This document shows positions 1 to 5,596 of a stretch of DNA of 5,719 nucleotides, one piece after another. Source of the DNA: an uncultured Oscillibacter sp. (GTDB lineage Bacteria > Bacillota > Clostridia > Oscillospirales > Oscillospiraceae); contig CAOJHG010000162.1 in NCBI GenBank assembly GCA_948435975.1, positions 1-5,719 of the forward strand. The letters are read 5' to 3'. Made by a program: the position numbers and the translations under genes. The notes below the pieces were generated by a model that had not been told where the DNA came from, made no database searches, and was given only the letters and a program-made list of their open reading frames with translations. Positions within the stretch are counted from its first letter, which is position 1; each line of letters starts with the position of its first letter.

Positions 1-108
1 GCAACAGTGTTGTTGTTATTTGATTTATAAATTGCCCGTTTTATGGCGGTCAGGCCCCGCCGCCCGCTTATCTCGCCTCCATGCCCCCGTCGAAACCGGT
101 ACACCCCC
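1..108 (-). ncRNA. ssrA: tmRNA (ssrA), 5' part, truncated by the window edge
   Basis: Transfer-messenger RNA charges with alanine, enters stalled ribosomes with SmpB and supplies a short message that tags the unfinished protein for proteolysis. On the minus strand the RNA starts at about 108 with GGGGGTG, the 5' strand of the tRNA-like acceptor stem. GTACCGGTTTCGACGGGG follows; the GGTTTCGAC core is a hallmark of tmRNA 5' ends. Downstream a first pseudoknot can be folded: stem 61-57 with 49-45 (GGCGG/CCGCC), and loop 55-51 (GCCTG) with 38-34 (CGGGC). Ten bases later an Asn-rich frame opens at 23, read as Ser-Asn-Asn-Asn-Asn-Thr-Val-Ala, and runs off the edge. The 3' half (remaining tag, other pseudoknots, T arm, CCA end) lies outside. 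The 5' end is inferred from the 7-bp acceptor stem length. SmpB, its protein partner, is encoded 3 kb upstream on the same strand. Confidence 0.93.
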
Positions 109-146
109 ATTTCAGAGCGCTGAGACGAAATAACACTATACAGTTT

Positions 147-176
147 ACCATACCTTTCCCGCGTTTTGTGTTACAA
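147..176 (-). promoter_or_regulatory. Possible ssrA promoter
   Basis: On the minus strand TTGTAA (176-171) is followed after 18 nt by TATGGT (152-147), a weak sigma-A-type match. It would give a precursor leader of about 30 nt before the mature tmRNA end at 108, which RNase P normally removes. A better-looking -10, TATAGT at 140-135, has no recognisable -35 at the right distance. The stretch from 130 to 180 is AT-rich compared with its surroundings. The position is plausible, but the exact boxes are uncertain. Confidence 0.35.
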
Positions 177-193
177 TTTGGTGACAGTTTCCG

Positions 194-231
194 GCGGGTC
201 CTGGAGTTCCTTCTTCCCAGGACCCGCTTTT
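194..231. terminator. Strong hairpin between the dehydrogenase and ssrA, probable terminator
   Basis: An 11-bp perfect inverted repeat, GCGGGTCCTGG (194-204) and CCAGGACCCGC (217-227), encloses a 12-base loop. It starts 12 bases after the dehydrogenase stop and ends just before the ssrA promoter region, so it probably marks the 3' end of the minus-strand transcript. The T run (228-231) lies on the plus strand side, however. Read in the minus direction the stem is followed by CGGAAAC, with no U tract. It is therefore either a hairpin-only 3' end for the minus operon or an intrinsic terminator for plus-strand transcription. Confidence 0.5.
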
Positions 232-239
232 CGACGCTG

Positions 240-998
240 TTACGTCTTTGTAAATTTCACCATGAGGCTCCGCGGCGTGACCTTTGCCAGCACCCGGAAA
301 AACTTGTACAGCAGCTTCGGCGTGTAGACGCTTTGACCAGCCCGCGCCGCCTGTAACGCGCCCTTGGCAACCCGCACCTGGTCGCAGTAGGGCAGCAGCT
401 CAAATATGCGGGAGTTTCCCGAAATGCCGCCAATCTCCAGAAAAGCCGTAGTCATCGGGCCGGGGCATACCTCTGTGGCCGTAATCTTCCGGCGGCGTAG
501 CTCTTCCCCGATTCCCGCCGTGTATGCGGACACATATGCCTTCGTGGAGGAATACACCGTCATTCTGGGCGTGGGACAGAACGCCGCAATCGACGATATA
601 TTCAAAATACGCGCCCCTTCCGGCATGTAGAGAACCGTCATATTTGTCACCGCCGTCAGCGCCCGGACATTCAAATCCACCATCCGCGTCTGAGTGGCGG
701 TGTCCATCTCGCCCACATTGCCCAGATAGCCGCACCCCGCGCAGTTGACCAGCAGCACGACCTCCGGCTGCTCCGCCGTCAGCTTCTCCTGAAAGGCAAC
801 ATAGCTCATGGGGTCGCACAGGTCCAGCGGCAGGCAGGCGGTAGTCTTTCCCGTCAGGTCCTCTGCAAGAGCGTCCAGACAGCCAATCCGCCGGGCAATC
901 AGCCAATAACTCTCCACCTCTGGAAATACATCCGCGATTTGCCGCACGATTTCACGCCCCAGCCCTGAGGATGCTCCTGTGATAATTGCAGTTTTCAT
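240..998 (-). CDS. Short-chain dehydrogenase/reductase (SDR family), NAD(P)-dependent
   Basis: A cytoplasmic oxidoreductase of the classical SDR family with a Rossmann fold; its substrate cannot be told from sequence. The 252-residue length is typical. Visible motifs are the cofactor-binding TGASSGLG (7-14), the acidic DLCD (59-62), NCAG in place of NNAG (85-88), the active-site Asn110, Ser136 in NISSIA, the catalytic YSSTK (Tyr149, Lys153) and the PGPMTT turn (179-184). The Ser-to-Tyr spacing of 13 fits the family. The C-terminal 30 residues are basic and carry no clear domain. A strong ribosome site AAAAGGAGG (1014-1006) sits 7 nt before the ATG. The gene follows the cyclophilin gene by 61 nt with no obvious terminator between them. 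It could therefore be the last gene of that operon, although a weak TAGAAT box (1030-1025) might give it its own start. The family assignment is firm and the role unknown. Confidence 0.93.
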   Translation of the reverse strand: MKTAIITGASSGLGREIVRQIADVFPEVESYWLIARRIGCLDALAEDLTGKTTACLPLDLCDPMSYVAFQEKLTAEQPEVVLLVNCAGCGYLGNVGEMDTATQTRMVDLNVRALTAVTNMTVLYMPEGARILNISSIAAFCPTPRMTVYSSTKAYVSAYTAGIGEELRRRKITATEVCPGPMTTAFLEIGGISGNSRIFELLPYCDQVRVAKGALQAARAGQSVYTPKLLYKFFRVLAKVTPRSLMVKFTKT

Positions 999-1059
999 GC
1001 TTCTGCCTCCTTTTCCGCAGACCTATTCTATGCACAATCTGCCCGCCGCAAACATAGGC

Positions 1060-1593
1060 TCAATGTGTTTCCGGCTCCGGGTACTCCACGCCGCAGGTAT
1101 CCACTTTGATGGACTGAATCACCACTGGCTTTTTCGGCTTGTCGTCCCACATGCTCCGGGGGACCCGGGAAATCGCAATGGCCTTATCTGTCCCGTCAAT
1201 CACCTGCCCGAAAGCGGCATAGTCTCCATCCAGGTGCTCTGCCGGGGCCACCATGATAAAGAACTGGCTTCCTGCGGAGTTGGGGTCGCCGGTCCGGGCC
1301 ATGGAGAGGACGCCGGTGGTGTGCTTCAAATCGTTTTGGGCAAAGCCGTTGGAGGCGAATTCCCCGTCGATCTCATAACCAGGACCGCCGGTGCCCGTAC
1401 CATCGGGACAGCCGCCCTGAATCATGAAGCCGGGAATGACGCGGTGAAAGGTCAGGCCGTCGTAATAGCCCTTTTTGGCCAGAGAGATAAAGTTCCGCAC
1501 AGTGTTGGGGGCCTTCTCCGGATACAGCTCGGCCGTCATAACCTGGCCGTCCTCCATTGTAATGGTAACCAGAGGCTTTTTCACATCAGGCAT
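1060..1593 (-). CDS. Cyclophilin-type peptidyl-prolyl cis-trans isomerase
   Basis: This enzyme catalyses cis-trans isomerisation of Xaa-Pro peptide bonds and helps protein folding. It has no signal peptide, so it should be cytoplasmic. The 177 residues hold one complete cyclophilin domain. FHRVIPGFMIQGG (49-61) carries catalytic Arg51 and the binding residues Phe56, Met57 and Gln59. SMART follows at 97-101 and SAGSQFF at 106-112, and LDGDYAAFGQV (121-131) closes the active site. The Trp that confers cyclosporin binding in human cyclophilin A is replaced by His120, as is common outside eukaryotes. Upstream AAAGGA lies about 11 nt before the ATG. The gene follows the membrane-protein gene by 27 nt and is probably co-transcribed with it and smpB. 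The function is clear, but which bacterial ppi paralogue it corresponds to is not. Confidence 0.96.
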   Translation of the reverse strand: MPDVKKPLVTITMEDGQVMTAELYPEKAPNTVRNFISLAKKGYYDGLTFHRVIPGFMIQGGCPDGTGTGGPGYEIDGEFASNGFAQNDLKHTTGVLSMARTGDPNSAGSQFFIMVAPAEHLDGDYAAFGQVIDGTDKAIAISRVPRSMWDDKPKKPVVIQSIKVDTCGVEYPEPETH

Positions 1594-1620
1594 CGTCGTA
1601 GAATTCCTTTCTGTTTCCCC

Positions 1621-2961
1621 TCAGTCCTTTGCTGGGGGCGTAATATGATGGCGCTCCGCCAGGTAAGTCAGCAGTTGGTCCGCGTGGGGGGCCTCGCCGC
1701 TGAAGGTTGCCAGGATGATTTCGTCTTTGCTGTAGAGTACATAGTTTTTGTCCAGGGAACTGACCCGCAGATACCCCAGCTCCGGCAGCTCCCAGCGTTT
1801 TTTCCGCCAGATGCTTTGACGGTACAGCCGTCCCTTTTCCACTGCCAGCAGGCCGGGAAGGAGCTGTCCCGCCGCGCACAGGGGAAGGGCTGGGAGGGCC
1901 ACGCCGAACAGGGGAAAGAAGATAATGACCTGGGTCAGCGGCAGTCCCCGGCTGGCTGACAGCGCCATGACCATCAAGGCCAGAACGATAGACCCCGCCA
2001 GACACAGGCCCAGCGTCGCCATTGCCAGGGTCGTGGACCGCATGGGTACGACGAAGGACACGTCGTTGGGGGAAGCGGGGGTTTTGGTATTGGGGGCTTC
2101 CAGGGGACTGCCGTCGGGGTCGAAGAAGGGGACGCCGTACTCCTGGAGGTACTGGACCAGCAGGCTGGCGTTCCGGTTGGCCATACCGAATTTTGCCAGG
2201 ACGTTTTCCTGAAAGTCGTAGACGACGCAGCTTCCGTTGGACGGCCCCACGATCATGCCTGCGGCGTCCCAGACGGAGAAGGTCCGCTCCTTGCGCAGGG
2301 CCGGGGCCACACGCACGGTTTCTCCCGTGACCTGGAGGGGGGCGCCTGGGGCGTCGACCCGGAACGACGGCGGCAGGGTCTGCCAATCGGGCCCGCCCTC
2401 GGGCCAGAAGTTGTACAGCAAGCCGCCGGCCCGCTGGTTTGCGAGCCGCAGGGGGCTTTTGGAGAAGGCGGCGTCGGTGTAGCGCAGGAGGAGAGCGGCG
2501 CCTGTTCCGGCGAAGAGGAGGCCCAGCAGGGCGAGCAAACCCATCGGCACAAGGGCCTGTGGCACCGTGAGTGATTTTACGGCTGCGCGGAGCGCCTGGA
2601 AGAAAGCGGGGGACCCTGCTGCGGGCCAATCCAGAAGCCGGAAGGTATACAGGGTTATATACGTGAAGAAAGCGGGAAAGGGGGCGATACCGGTGCAGAC
2701 GTAGATGGTGATGGTGGAGAAGTGCCGTTCCCGCGCCCCGCGGAAGAGCCAGTAGCCGAAGGAAGCGCCGAAGCCAATGAGTGCGCCCAGGAGGATGGCA
2801 GCGCCGCCGGTTTTTTCTGACCCGGAAAAGAGGAGGTGCGTCAGTAAAAAGGCGGCGCCCAAGGCTCCCAGAAACGCGCCCAGCACGCCCCGCGCTCTCG
2901 GCCAAAGCATGGAGGGCGATTCGGCGATTTCGGGCCCCTGTCTGTTGGTGCTTTTCTCCAT
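1621..2961 (-). CDS. Hypothetical multi-pass membrane protein with two similar soluble modules
   Basis: I do not recognise a named family. The 446 residues contain hydrophobic segments at about 24-44, 52-73, 86-108 and 137-160. A soluble stretch lies at about 165-305, two or three more hydrophobic segments at about 312-335 and 342-372, and a soluble tail from about 378 to 446. The end of the first soluble stretch (241-279) and the tail (402-440) look alike. Each has a Val-x-Tyr strand, then a Leu-Ala-x-Phe strand, then a helix of the pattern LLxxYL. This suggests a duplicated small beta-alpha module, perhaps PH-like as in other Firmicute membrane proteins, which is inference. The ATG lies 4 nt after the smpB stop, with AGG/AAGG in the smpB terminal codons as ribosome site, so translation is probably coupled. 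A second minus-strand frame covering most of the gene is Arg/Pro-rich and a shadow. Confidence 0.82.
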   Translation of the reverse strand: MEKSTNRQGPEIAESPSMLWPRARGVLGAFLGALGAAFLLTHLLFSGSEKTGGAAILLGALIGFGASFGYWLFRGARERHFSTITIYVCTGIAPFPAFFTYITLYTFRLLDWPAAGSPAFFQALRAAVKSLTVPQALVPMGLLALLGLLFAGTGAALLLRYTDAAFSKSPLRLANQRAGGLLYNFWPEGGPDWQTLPPSFRVDAPGAPLQVTGETVRVAPALRKERTFSVWDAAGMIVGPSNGSCVVYDFQENVLAKFGMANRNASLLVQYLQEYGVPFFDPDGSPLEAPNTKTPASPNDVSFVVPMRSTTLAMATLGLCLAGSIVLALMVMALSASRGLPLTQVIIFFPLFGVALPALPLCAAGQLLPGLLAVEKGRLYRQSIWRKKRWELPELGYLRVSSLDKNYVLYSKDEIILATFSGEAPHADQLLTYLAERHHITPPAKD

Positions 2962-2965
2962 AGCC

Positions 2966-3427
2966 TTACCTGGACTTCATTGCCCTGTCCATTTCGCGCT
3001 TGGCGTCCCGTTTTGCGGCGGCGTCCCGCTTGTCATAGTTCTTTTTGCCCCGGCAAAGGCCGATCTCCACCTTCACCCGGGCGTTTTTGAAGTAGACCGA
3101 CAGGGGAACCAGCGTATATCCATCCTGCTTCACCAGGGCATAGAGCTTCCGGATCTCCCGCTTGTGCATCATCAGGCGGCGGGGCCGGACAGGGTCCTTA
3201 TTAAAAATGTTTCCCTTTTCGTAGGGAGAGATGTGCATTCCCAGAACGAACAGTTCCCCGCCTTTTATGGAACAGTAGGCGTCCTTGAGGTTCAGCGTGC
3301 CCGCCCGGATGGATTTGACCTCCGTGCCTGCCAGTTCAATGCCTGCCTCATACCGGTCCTCCACATAGTAGTCGTGGTGGGCCTTCCGATTCTGCGCCGC
3401 GACCTTGACTCCCTTCTTTTCCACCAT
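2966..3427 (-). CDS. smpB: SsrA-binding protein SmpB
   Basis: SmpB binds the tRNA-like part of tmRNA, stands in for the missing codon-anticodon helix in the decoding centre and is essential for trans-translation. Using the start chosen here the protein has 153 residues, the usual size. It shows the OB-fold motif ELAGTEVKSIRAG (31-43), the RNA-binding RPRRLMMHKREIRKL (81-95), the GLCRGKKNYDKR signature (123-134) and a basic C-terminal helix (135-153) that enters the mRNA channel. The frame is open further up, with GTG at 3442 and ATG at 3430. I prefer ATG 3427 because GAGG (3436-3433) lies 5 nt before it and the family begins close to the VEKKG sequence. It is first in its operon, behind the promoter at 3609-3581. 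The tmRNA gene lies downstream on the same strand. Confidence 0.96.
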   Translation of the reverse strand: MVEKKGVKVAAQNRKAHHDYYVEDRYEAGIELAGTEVKSIRAGTLNLKDAYCSIKGGELFVLGMHISPYEKGNIFNKDPVRPRRLMMHKREIRKLYALVKQDGYTLVPLSVYFKNARVKVEIGLCRGKKNYDKRDAAAKRDAKREMDRAMKSR

Positions 3428-3457
3428 CATCACCTCGCTCACCTCGCCGGTGGGGCG

Positions 3458-3478
3458 TCAGGGGACTCCGTCCCCCGA
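3458..3478 (-). other. GC-rich hairpin in the smpB leader
   Basis: In the minus-strand RNA, GGGGAC and GUCCCC (3475-3470 and 3466-3461) pair around a GGA loop. The stem extends through a G-U wobble and two more pairs to 9 bp. No U tract follows. It lies some 30 nt before the chosen smpB start, so it may slow or modulate initiation or stabilise the message. It spans the stop codon of the small upstream frame. Confidence 0.5.
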
Positions 3479-3532
3479 CACCTCCTGCCAGAAGGAAGGG
3501 TCCCTCTGGACTCCCTCATTGTTATTGTTCAT
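3458..3532 (-). CDS. Possible 24-residue upstream frame in the smpB leader
   Basis: A short frame starts at ATG 3532, inside the predicted smpB transcript, and ends at TGA 3460-3458. Its product would begin MNNNNEGVQRDPSFWQ. Only a weak AGAAAG precedes the start. It is in the same frame as smpB, with TGA and five sense codons between it and the GTG at 3442. It may be a leader peptide, the remnant of an N-terminal extension, or chance coding in a GC-rich repeat. Extending the frame upstream to 3661 is not credible, because that would cross the promoter. Confidence 0.25.
   Translation of the reverse strand: MNNNNEGVQRDPSFWQEVSGDGVP
3498..3515 (-). other. Second, weaker hairpin in the smpB leader
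   Basis: GUCC and GGAC pair around an AGAG loop and are flanked by a mismatch and two further G-C pairs. It lies about 20 nt upstream of the stronger hairpin. Together the two make up a GC-rich block (about 3443-3516) that contrasts sharply with the AT-rich promoter segment next to it. Confidence 0.3.
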
Positions 3533-3580
3533 TGGACTTTCTGCTTTTTTGTGGCTTGTGGAAATCAGCGTATCGATTTT

Positions 3581-3609
3581 ATTATAGCACAGATTTCCTG
3601 TCCAGGCAA
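3581..3609 (-). promoter_or_regulatory. Promoter of the smpB operon
   Basis: On the minus strand TTGCCT (3609-3604) and a perfect TATAAT (3586-3581) are separated by exactly 17 nt. TG one base before the -10 makes it an extended -10 element. Transcription would start near 3574, leaving a leader of about 147 nt before smpB. The -35 lies only 21 nt beyond the stop codon of the preceding 66-residue gene, and I see no terminator in between. Confidence 0.75.
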
Positions 3610-3630
3610 GGACTTCGCCGGTTTCTCCCT

Positions 3631-3831
3631 TTATTCCCCATAGCACAGCTTCTGATTCCAAAATTGAAAGCAGGCTGGGGTATCCTTCCGGCTTTTGAAA
3701 TGCTGCTCCATATGGTCCGCAAACTCCGGAATCCTGTCCTCATCAATCTCCATATCTTCTCCGCCCTGGTCTCCTTGGTCAGGGAACGCCAGCTTCAGCA
3801 GCCGCTCTTTTAAGTCTTCCTTCCCCGTCAT
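3631..3831 (-). CDS. Small acidic hypothetical protein (66 residues)
   Basis: I do not recognise a family. The 66-residue product is strongly acidic in the middle (GGEDMEIDEDRIPEF, 23-37). It has no signal peptide or membrane segment and ends in an aromatic and cysteine-containing stretch (ACFQFWNQKLCYGE). Its ATG overlaps the stop of the preceding gene in an ATGA arrangement, with GGATAAGG just upstream, which favours a real, translationally coupled third gene of the operon. The short C-terminus could mean truncation of a longer ancestor. It may act with the two immunity-like proteins before it. Confidence 0.6.
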   Translation of the reverse strand: MTGKEDLKERLLKLAFPDQGDQGGEDMEIDEDRIPEFADHMEQHFKSRKDTPACFQFWNQKLCYGE

Positions 3832-4706
3832 TCCTTATCCAGTCGATTCAAGGCGTTCCGGGCCGCTTGTCCAACCGTCCAGGCGTATTCATGACCGCCG
3901 CCCGTTACATGCCAATGCCCCGGCGGCGTCTGAGCCACCAGCAGCGCCTTTTCCAACAGGGGCCGCGCCTCCGTGACATGGTACTGGCCCGCCATTGTAA
4001 TGCCCCGATATTTTACGCCCAAATCCTCATATTCGATCATGGCGCAGATCATGGCCCGGCCCTCCGCGGACAGCTTAGACGTATCCGGTTCCCCATATGG
4101 CGGCTTTTTTGGCGCGTCACGGAAGAGCCACTGAAAAAAGTGACCCCCGAAATCGTCCGCTTCCAGCAGCTTCAGAAAGTTCTCGCGGATATAACCGTCG
4201 TTGTACGCAGCCGCAAGGTCCTGCGGAAAGCGCTTCCCCGCCTCCAGATGCCAGCGCACCGCCCACACGCCGTCCTCCCCGTACCAGGCGTAACGCGTCG
4301 CCCCACCCTTTTCGGAGATACGCTCATTCTTGAGTGCGCCGGATGGATAATACTCCCAGGTACAGTCTTCGGCCCGCTTGAGGGCGAGGACGCCGTTTTT
4401 GTAGTAATAGCGCAGGCCGTCCCTGTCAAGCTCCCGGTGGACCACATCCCCTGGAGAATACCAGGAAGTGCTTTTAATAATTGTCCCATGCTCCACAAAG
4501 TCTTCTGTGGACAGTTTCCCGCTCTTCTTGTAGCGCCAGACGCAGCGGCCATGTGCGGACCCGTTTTCGTAGGGGATTTCATAAACCTCCTGGCCCTCTT
4601 CGCCGCAGGCAGTTCCGGTAAAGGGTTTTCCCTGGTACCTGGCGTTTTGATAAATCTCCTCTTCGTCCAGGTCGAGTTGGTCCAGAGAGACCCGCAGCCC
4701 GCTCAT
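3828..4706 (-). CDS. YwqK/MORN-like repeat protein with helical C-terminal half
   Basis: The first half of this 292-residue protein contains repeated Tyr/Gly-rich beta-hairpin units of the MORN_2/YwqK type. They lie at about 22-60 (GKPFTGTACGEEG, then YENGSAHGRCVWRY), 97-110 (GLRYYYKNGVLALKR), 116-129 (TWEYYPSGALKNERI) and 136-151. The second half (about 160-292) looks largely helical. It ends in AARNALNRL, which recalls HEAT-type repeats (inference). YwqK of Bacillus subtilis is an antitoxin of the YwqJ toxin, and such repeats are common in immunity loci, so an immunity-type role is plausible but not shown. There is no signal peptide, so the protein should be cytoplasmic. The ATG overlaps the SUFU stop by one base (TGATG), and AGAGG about 10 nt upstream can serve as ribosome site. 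Confidence 0.75.
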   Translation of the reverse strand: MSGLRVSLDQLDLDEEEIYQNARYQGKPFTGTACGEEGQEVYEIPYENGSAHGRCVWRYKKSGKLSTEDFVEHGTIIKSTSWYSPGDVVHRELDRDGLRYYYKNGVLALKRAEDCTWEYYPSGALKNERISEKGGATRYAWYGEDGVWAVRWHLEAGKRFPQDLAAAYNDGYIRENFLKLLEADDFGGHFFQWLFRDAPKKPPYGEPDTSKLSAEGRAMICAMIEYEDLGVKYRGITMAGQYHVTEARPLLEKALLVAQTPPGHWHVTGGGHEYAWTVGQAARNALNRLDKE

Positions 4707-5524
4707 CAGTCCAGCACCTCTGTGAAATCGGCGCAGAGATTGGGGCGATGTACATCCAGCACCAAAGGCAGATTTCCTTCGTGGAAACGCTCCTGCAAGC
4801 CCTCCATGCCGTATTTCAGCTTATACTCGATTTCCTCCTTATAAGCGGGGATGACCATATAGCAAAGGATGTCGTGGCCGTCGGGAGTCTCGACACGTCC
4901 AATCTTGTCCCCGTGCCAGTCCAGCACCACGCCGCCAAAGTCCACCCCCTCGCAGACGGGCGTATAATCCGCCCCGTTGGGTATGGTGTGTCCAAAACTC
5001 AGCCAGGTTTTGTATTCATGGGGGAAGCGGGCCAGGAATTGCATCAGGTTAACAGGCCAATAGAAGGTATAGGGCAGGTCCTGGGGATTGCTCAAATCAT
5101 CGCCCAGGTTCCAATCTCCAGGAAGGAGCATATACAGTTCGCCGTATTTCAAATCCTCCTTGTCCGAAATTTCATCCGGCAGGGTCATCGGCAGGTCGCT
5201 CATGCCGGTGGTATAGAGGACGTAGAAATCCTGGTCCGGGGCGGGACAGAGAATGTGAACGTCGATATGAACCAGATCGCTGACAATTTCGTGATAGACG
5301 AAGCTGCCCCGGTCGGGAAAGAGCTCATTAAAATGCTGCTCCACCAGCTTTGCGTAAACGCCGATATCCAAAGGCGGGCGGAAGCCCTCGTCCTGATGGT
5401 CCTCATAGCGGTAAACCGGGGAACCGCCGGGAGTATATTCACTCGTCTTCGGCCCGGAACCGCCGGTTTCCCCCTTTTCCGTCTGCACCGGTTTTTTCTT
5501 CCGGAATTTATCCATAAAGCCCAT
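4706..5524 (-). CDS. SUFU (suppressor of fused) domain protein, immunity-type
   Basis: This 272-residue protein has a short basic N-terminus (MGFMDKFRKKK), a polar linker to about residue 50 and a SUFU-type domain at about 52-272. Family hallmarks are TTGMSDLPMTLP (105-116), YGELYMLLPGDW (127-138), WPVNLMQFLARFPHE (156-170) and the GHTIPNG segment (178-184), followed by a beta-rich end. In animals the domain regulates Hedgehog signalling. In bacteria it is a recurrent immunity-protein fold in polymorphic toxin systems, usually recognising one cognate toxin. No toxin gene is present in this window. GGAGG (5538-5534) lies 9 nt before the ATG; the next Met (residue 4) is less well spaced. It is the first gene of a three-gene operon and lies divergent to the exonuclease III gene. 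Confidence 0.88.
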   Translation of the reverse strand: MGFMDKFRKKKPVQTEKGETGGSGPKTSEYTPGGSPVYRYEDHQDEGFRPPLDIGVYAKLVEQHFNELFPDRGSFVYHEIVSDLVHIDVHILCPAPDQDFYVLYTTGMSDLPMTLPDEISDKEDLKYGELYMLLPGDWNLGDDLSNPQDLPYTFYWPVNLMQFLARFPHEYKTWLSFGHTIPNGADYTPVCEGVDFGGVVLDWHGDKIGRVETPDGHDILCYMVIPAYKEEIEYKLKYGMEGLQERFHEGNLPLVLDVHRPNLCADFTEVLD

Positions 5525-5567
5525 GCGTCAAAACCTCCATTCTGCCGTCCAGCGGCGTTCTGGGAAT

Positions 5568-5596
5568 AGTTTACTCCATTTCTCCCTGCCTGGCAA
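5568..5596 (-). promoter_or_regulatory. Promoter of the SUFU/YwqK-like operon
   Basis: On the minus strand TTGCCA (5596-5591, five of six consensus bases) and TAAACT (5573-5568, four of six) are separated by 17 nt. Transcription would start near 5561, giving a leader of about 37 nt that holds the GGAGG ribosome site. Its -35 box directly abuts the -35 of the divergent promoter. Confidence 0.6.

Noticed and set aside
81..356. Plus-strand frame of 91 codons at the left edge
   Set aside because: It runs antisense to tmRNA, the inverted repeat and the dehydrogenase end, is rich in Arg/Pro/Phe without domain features, and has no ribosome site.
1025..1046. Possible internal promoter before the dehydrogenase (TAGAAT with TTGCGG 15 nt upstream)
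   Set aside because: The spacing is short and the -35 poor. It is mentioned in the gene entry but not called.
979..1959. Long plus-strand frame of 326 codons
   Set aside because: Antisense shadow of the cyclophilin and membrane-protein genes, whose family motifs or coupling support the minus strand.
1586..2905. Minus-strand frame of 439 codons overlapping the membrane protein
   Set aside because: Arg/Pro/Gly-rich product typical of an off-frame reading of GC-rich DNA. The 446-residue frame has regular membrane segments and couples to smpB.
2777..3643. Plus-strand frame of 288 codons
   Set aside because: Antisense to smpB, which is certain from its motifs, and it crosses the smpB promoter.
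3458..3661. 67-codon minus-strand frame in full
   Set aside because: It starts upstream of the smpB promoter and overlaps the end of the 66-residue gene; only the last 24 codons could be translated from the smpB transcript.
3867..4844. Plus-strand frame of 325 codons
   Set aside because: Antisense shadow of the YwqK-like gene, with no recognisable domain.
4748..5569. Plus-strand frame of 273 codons
   Set aside because: Antisense shadow of the SUFU gene, whose domain motifs are clear on the minus strand.
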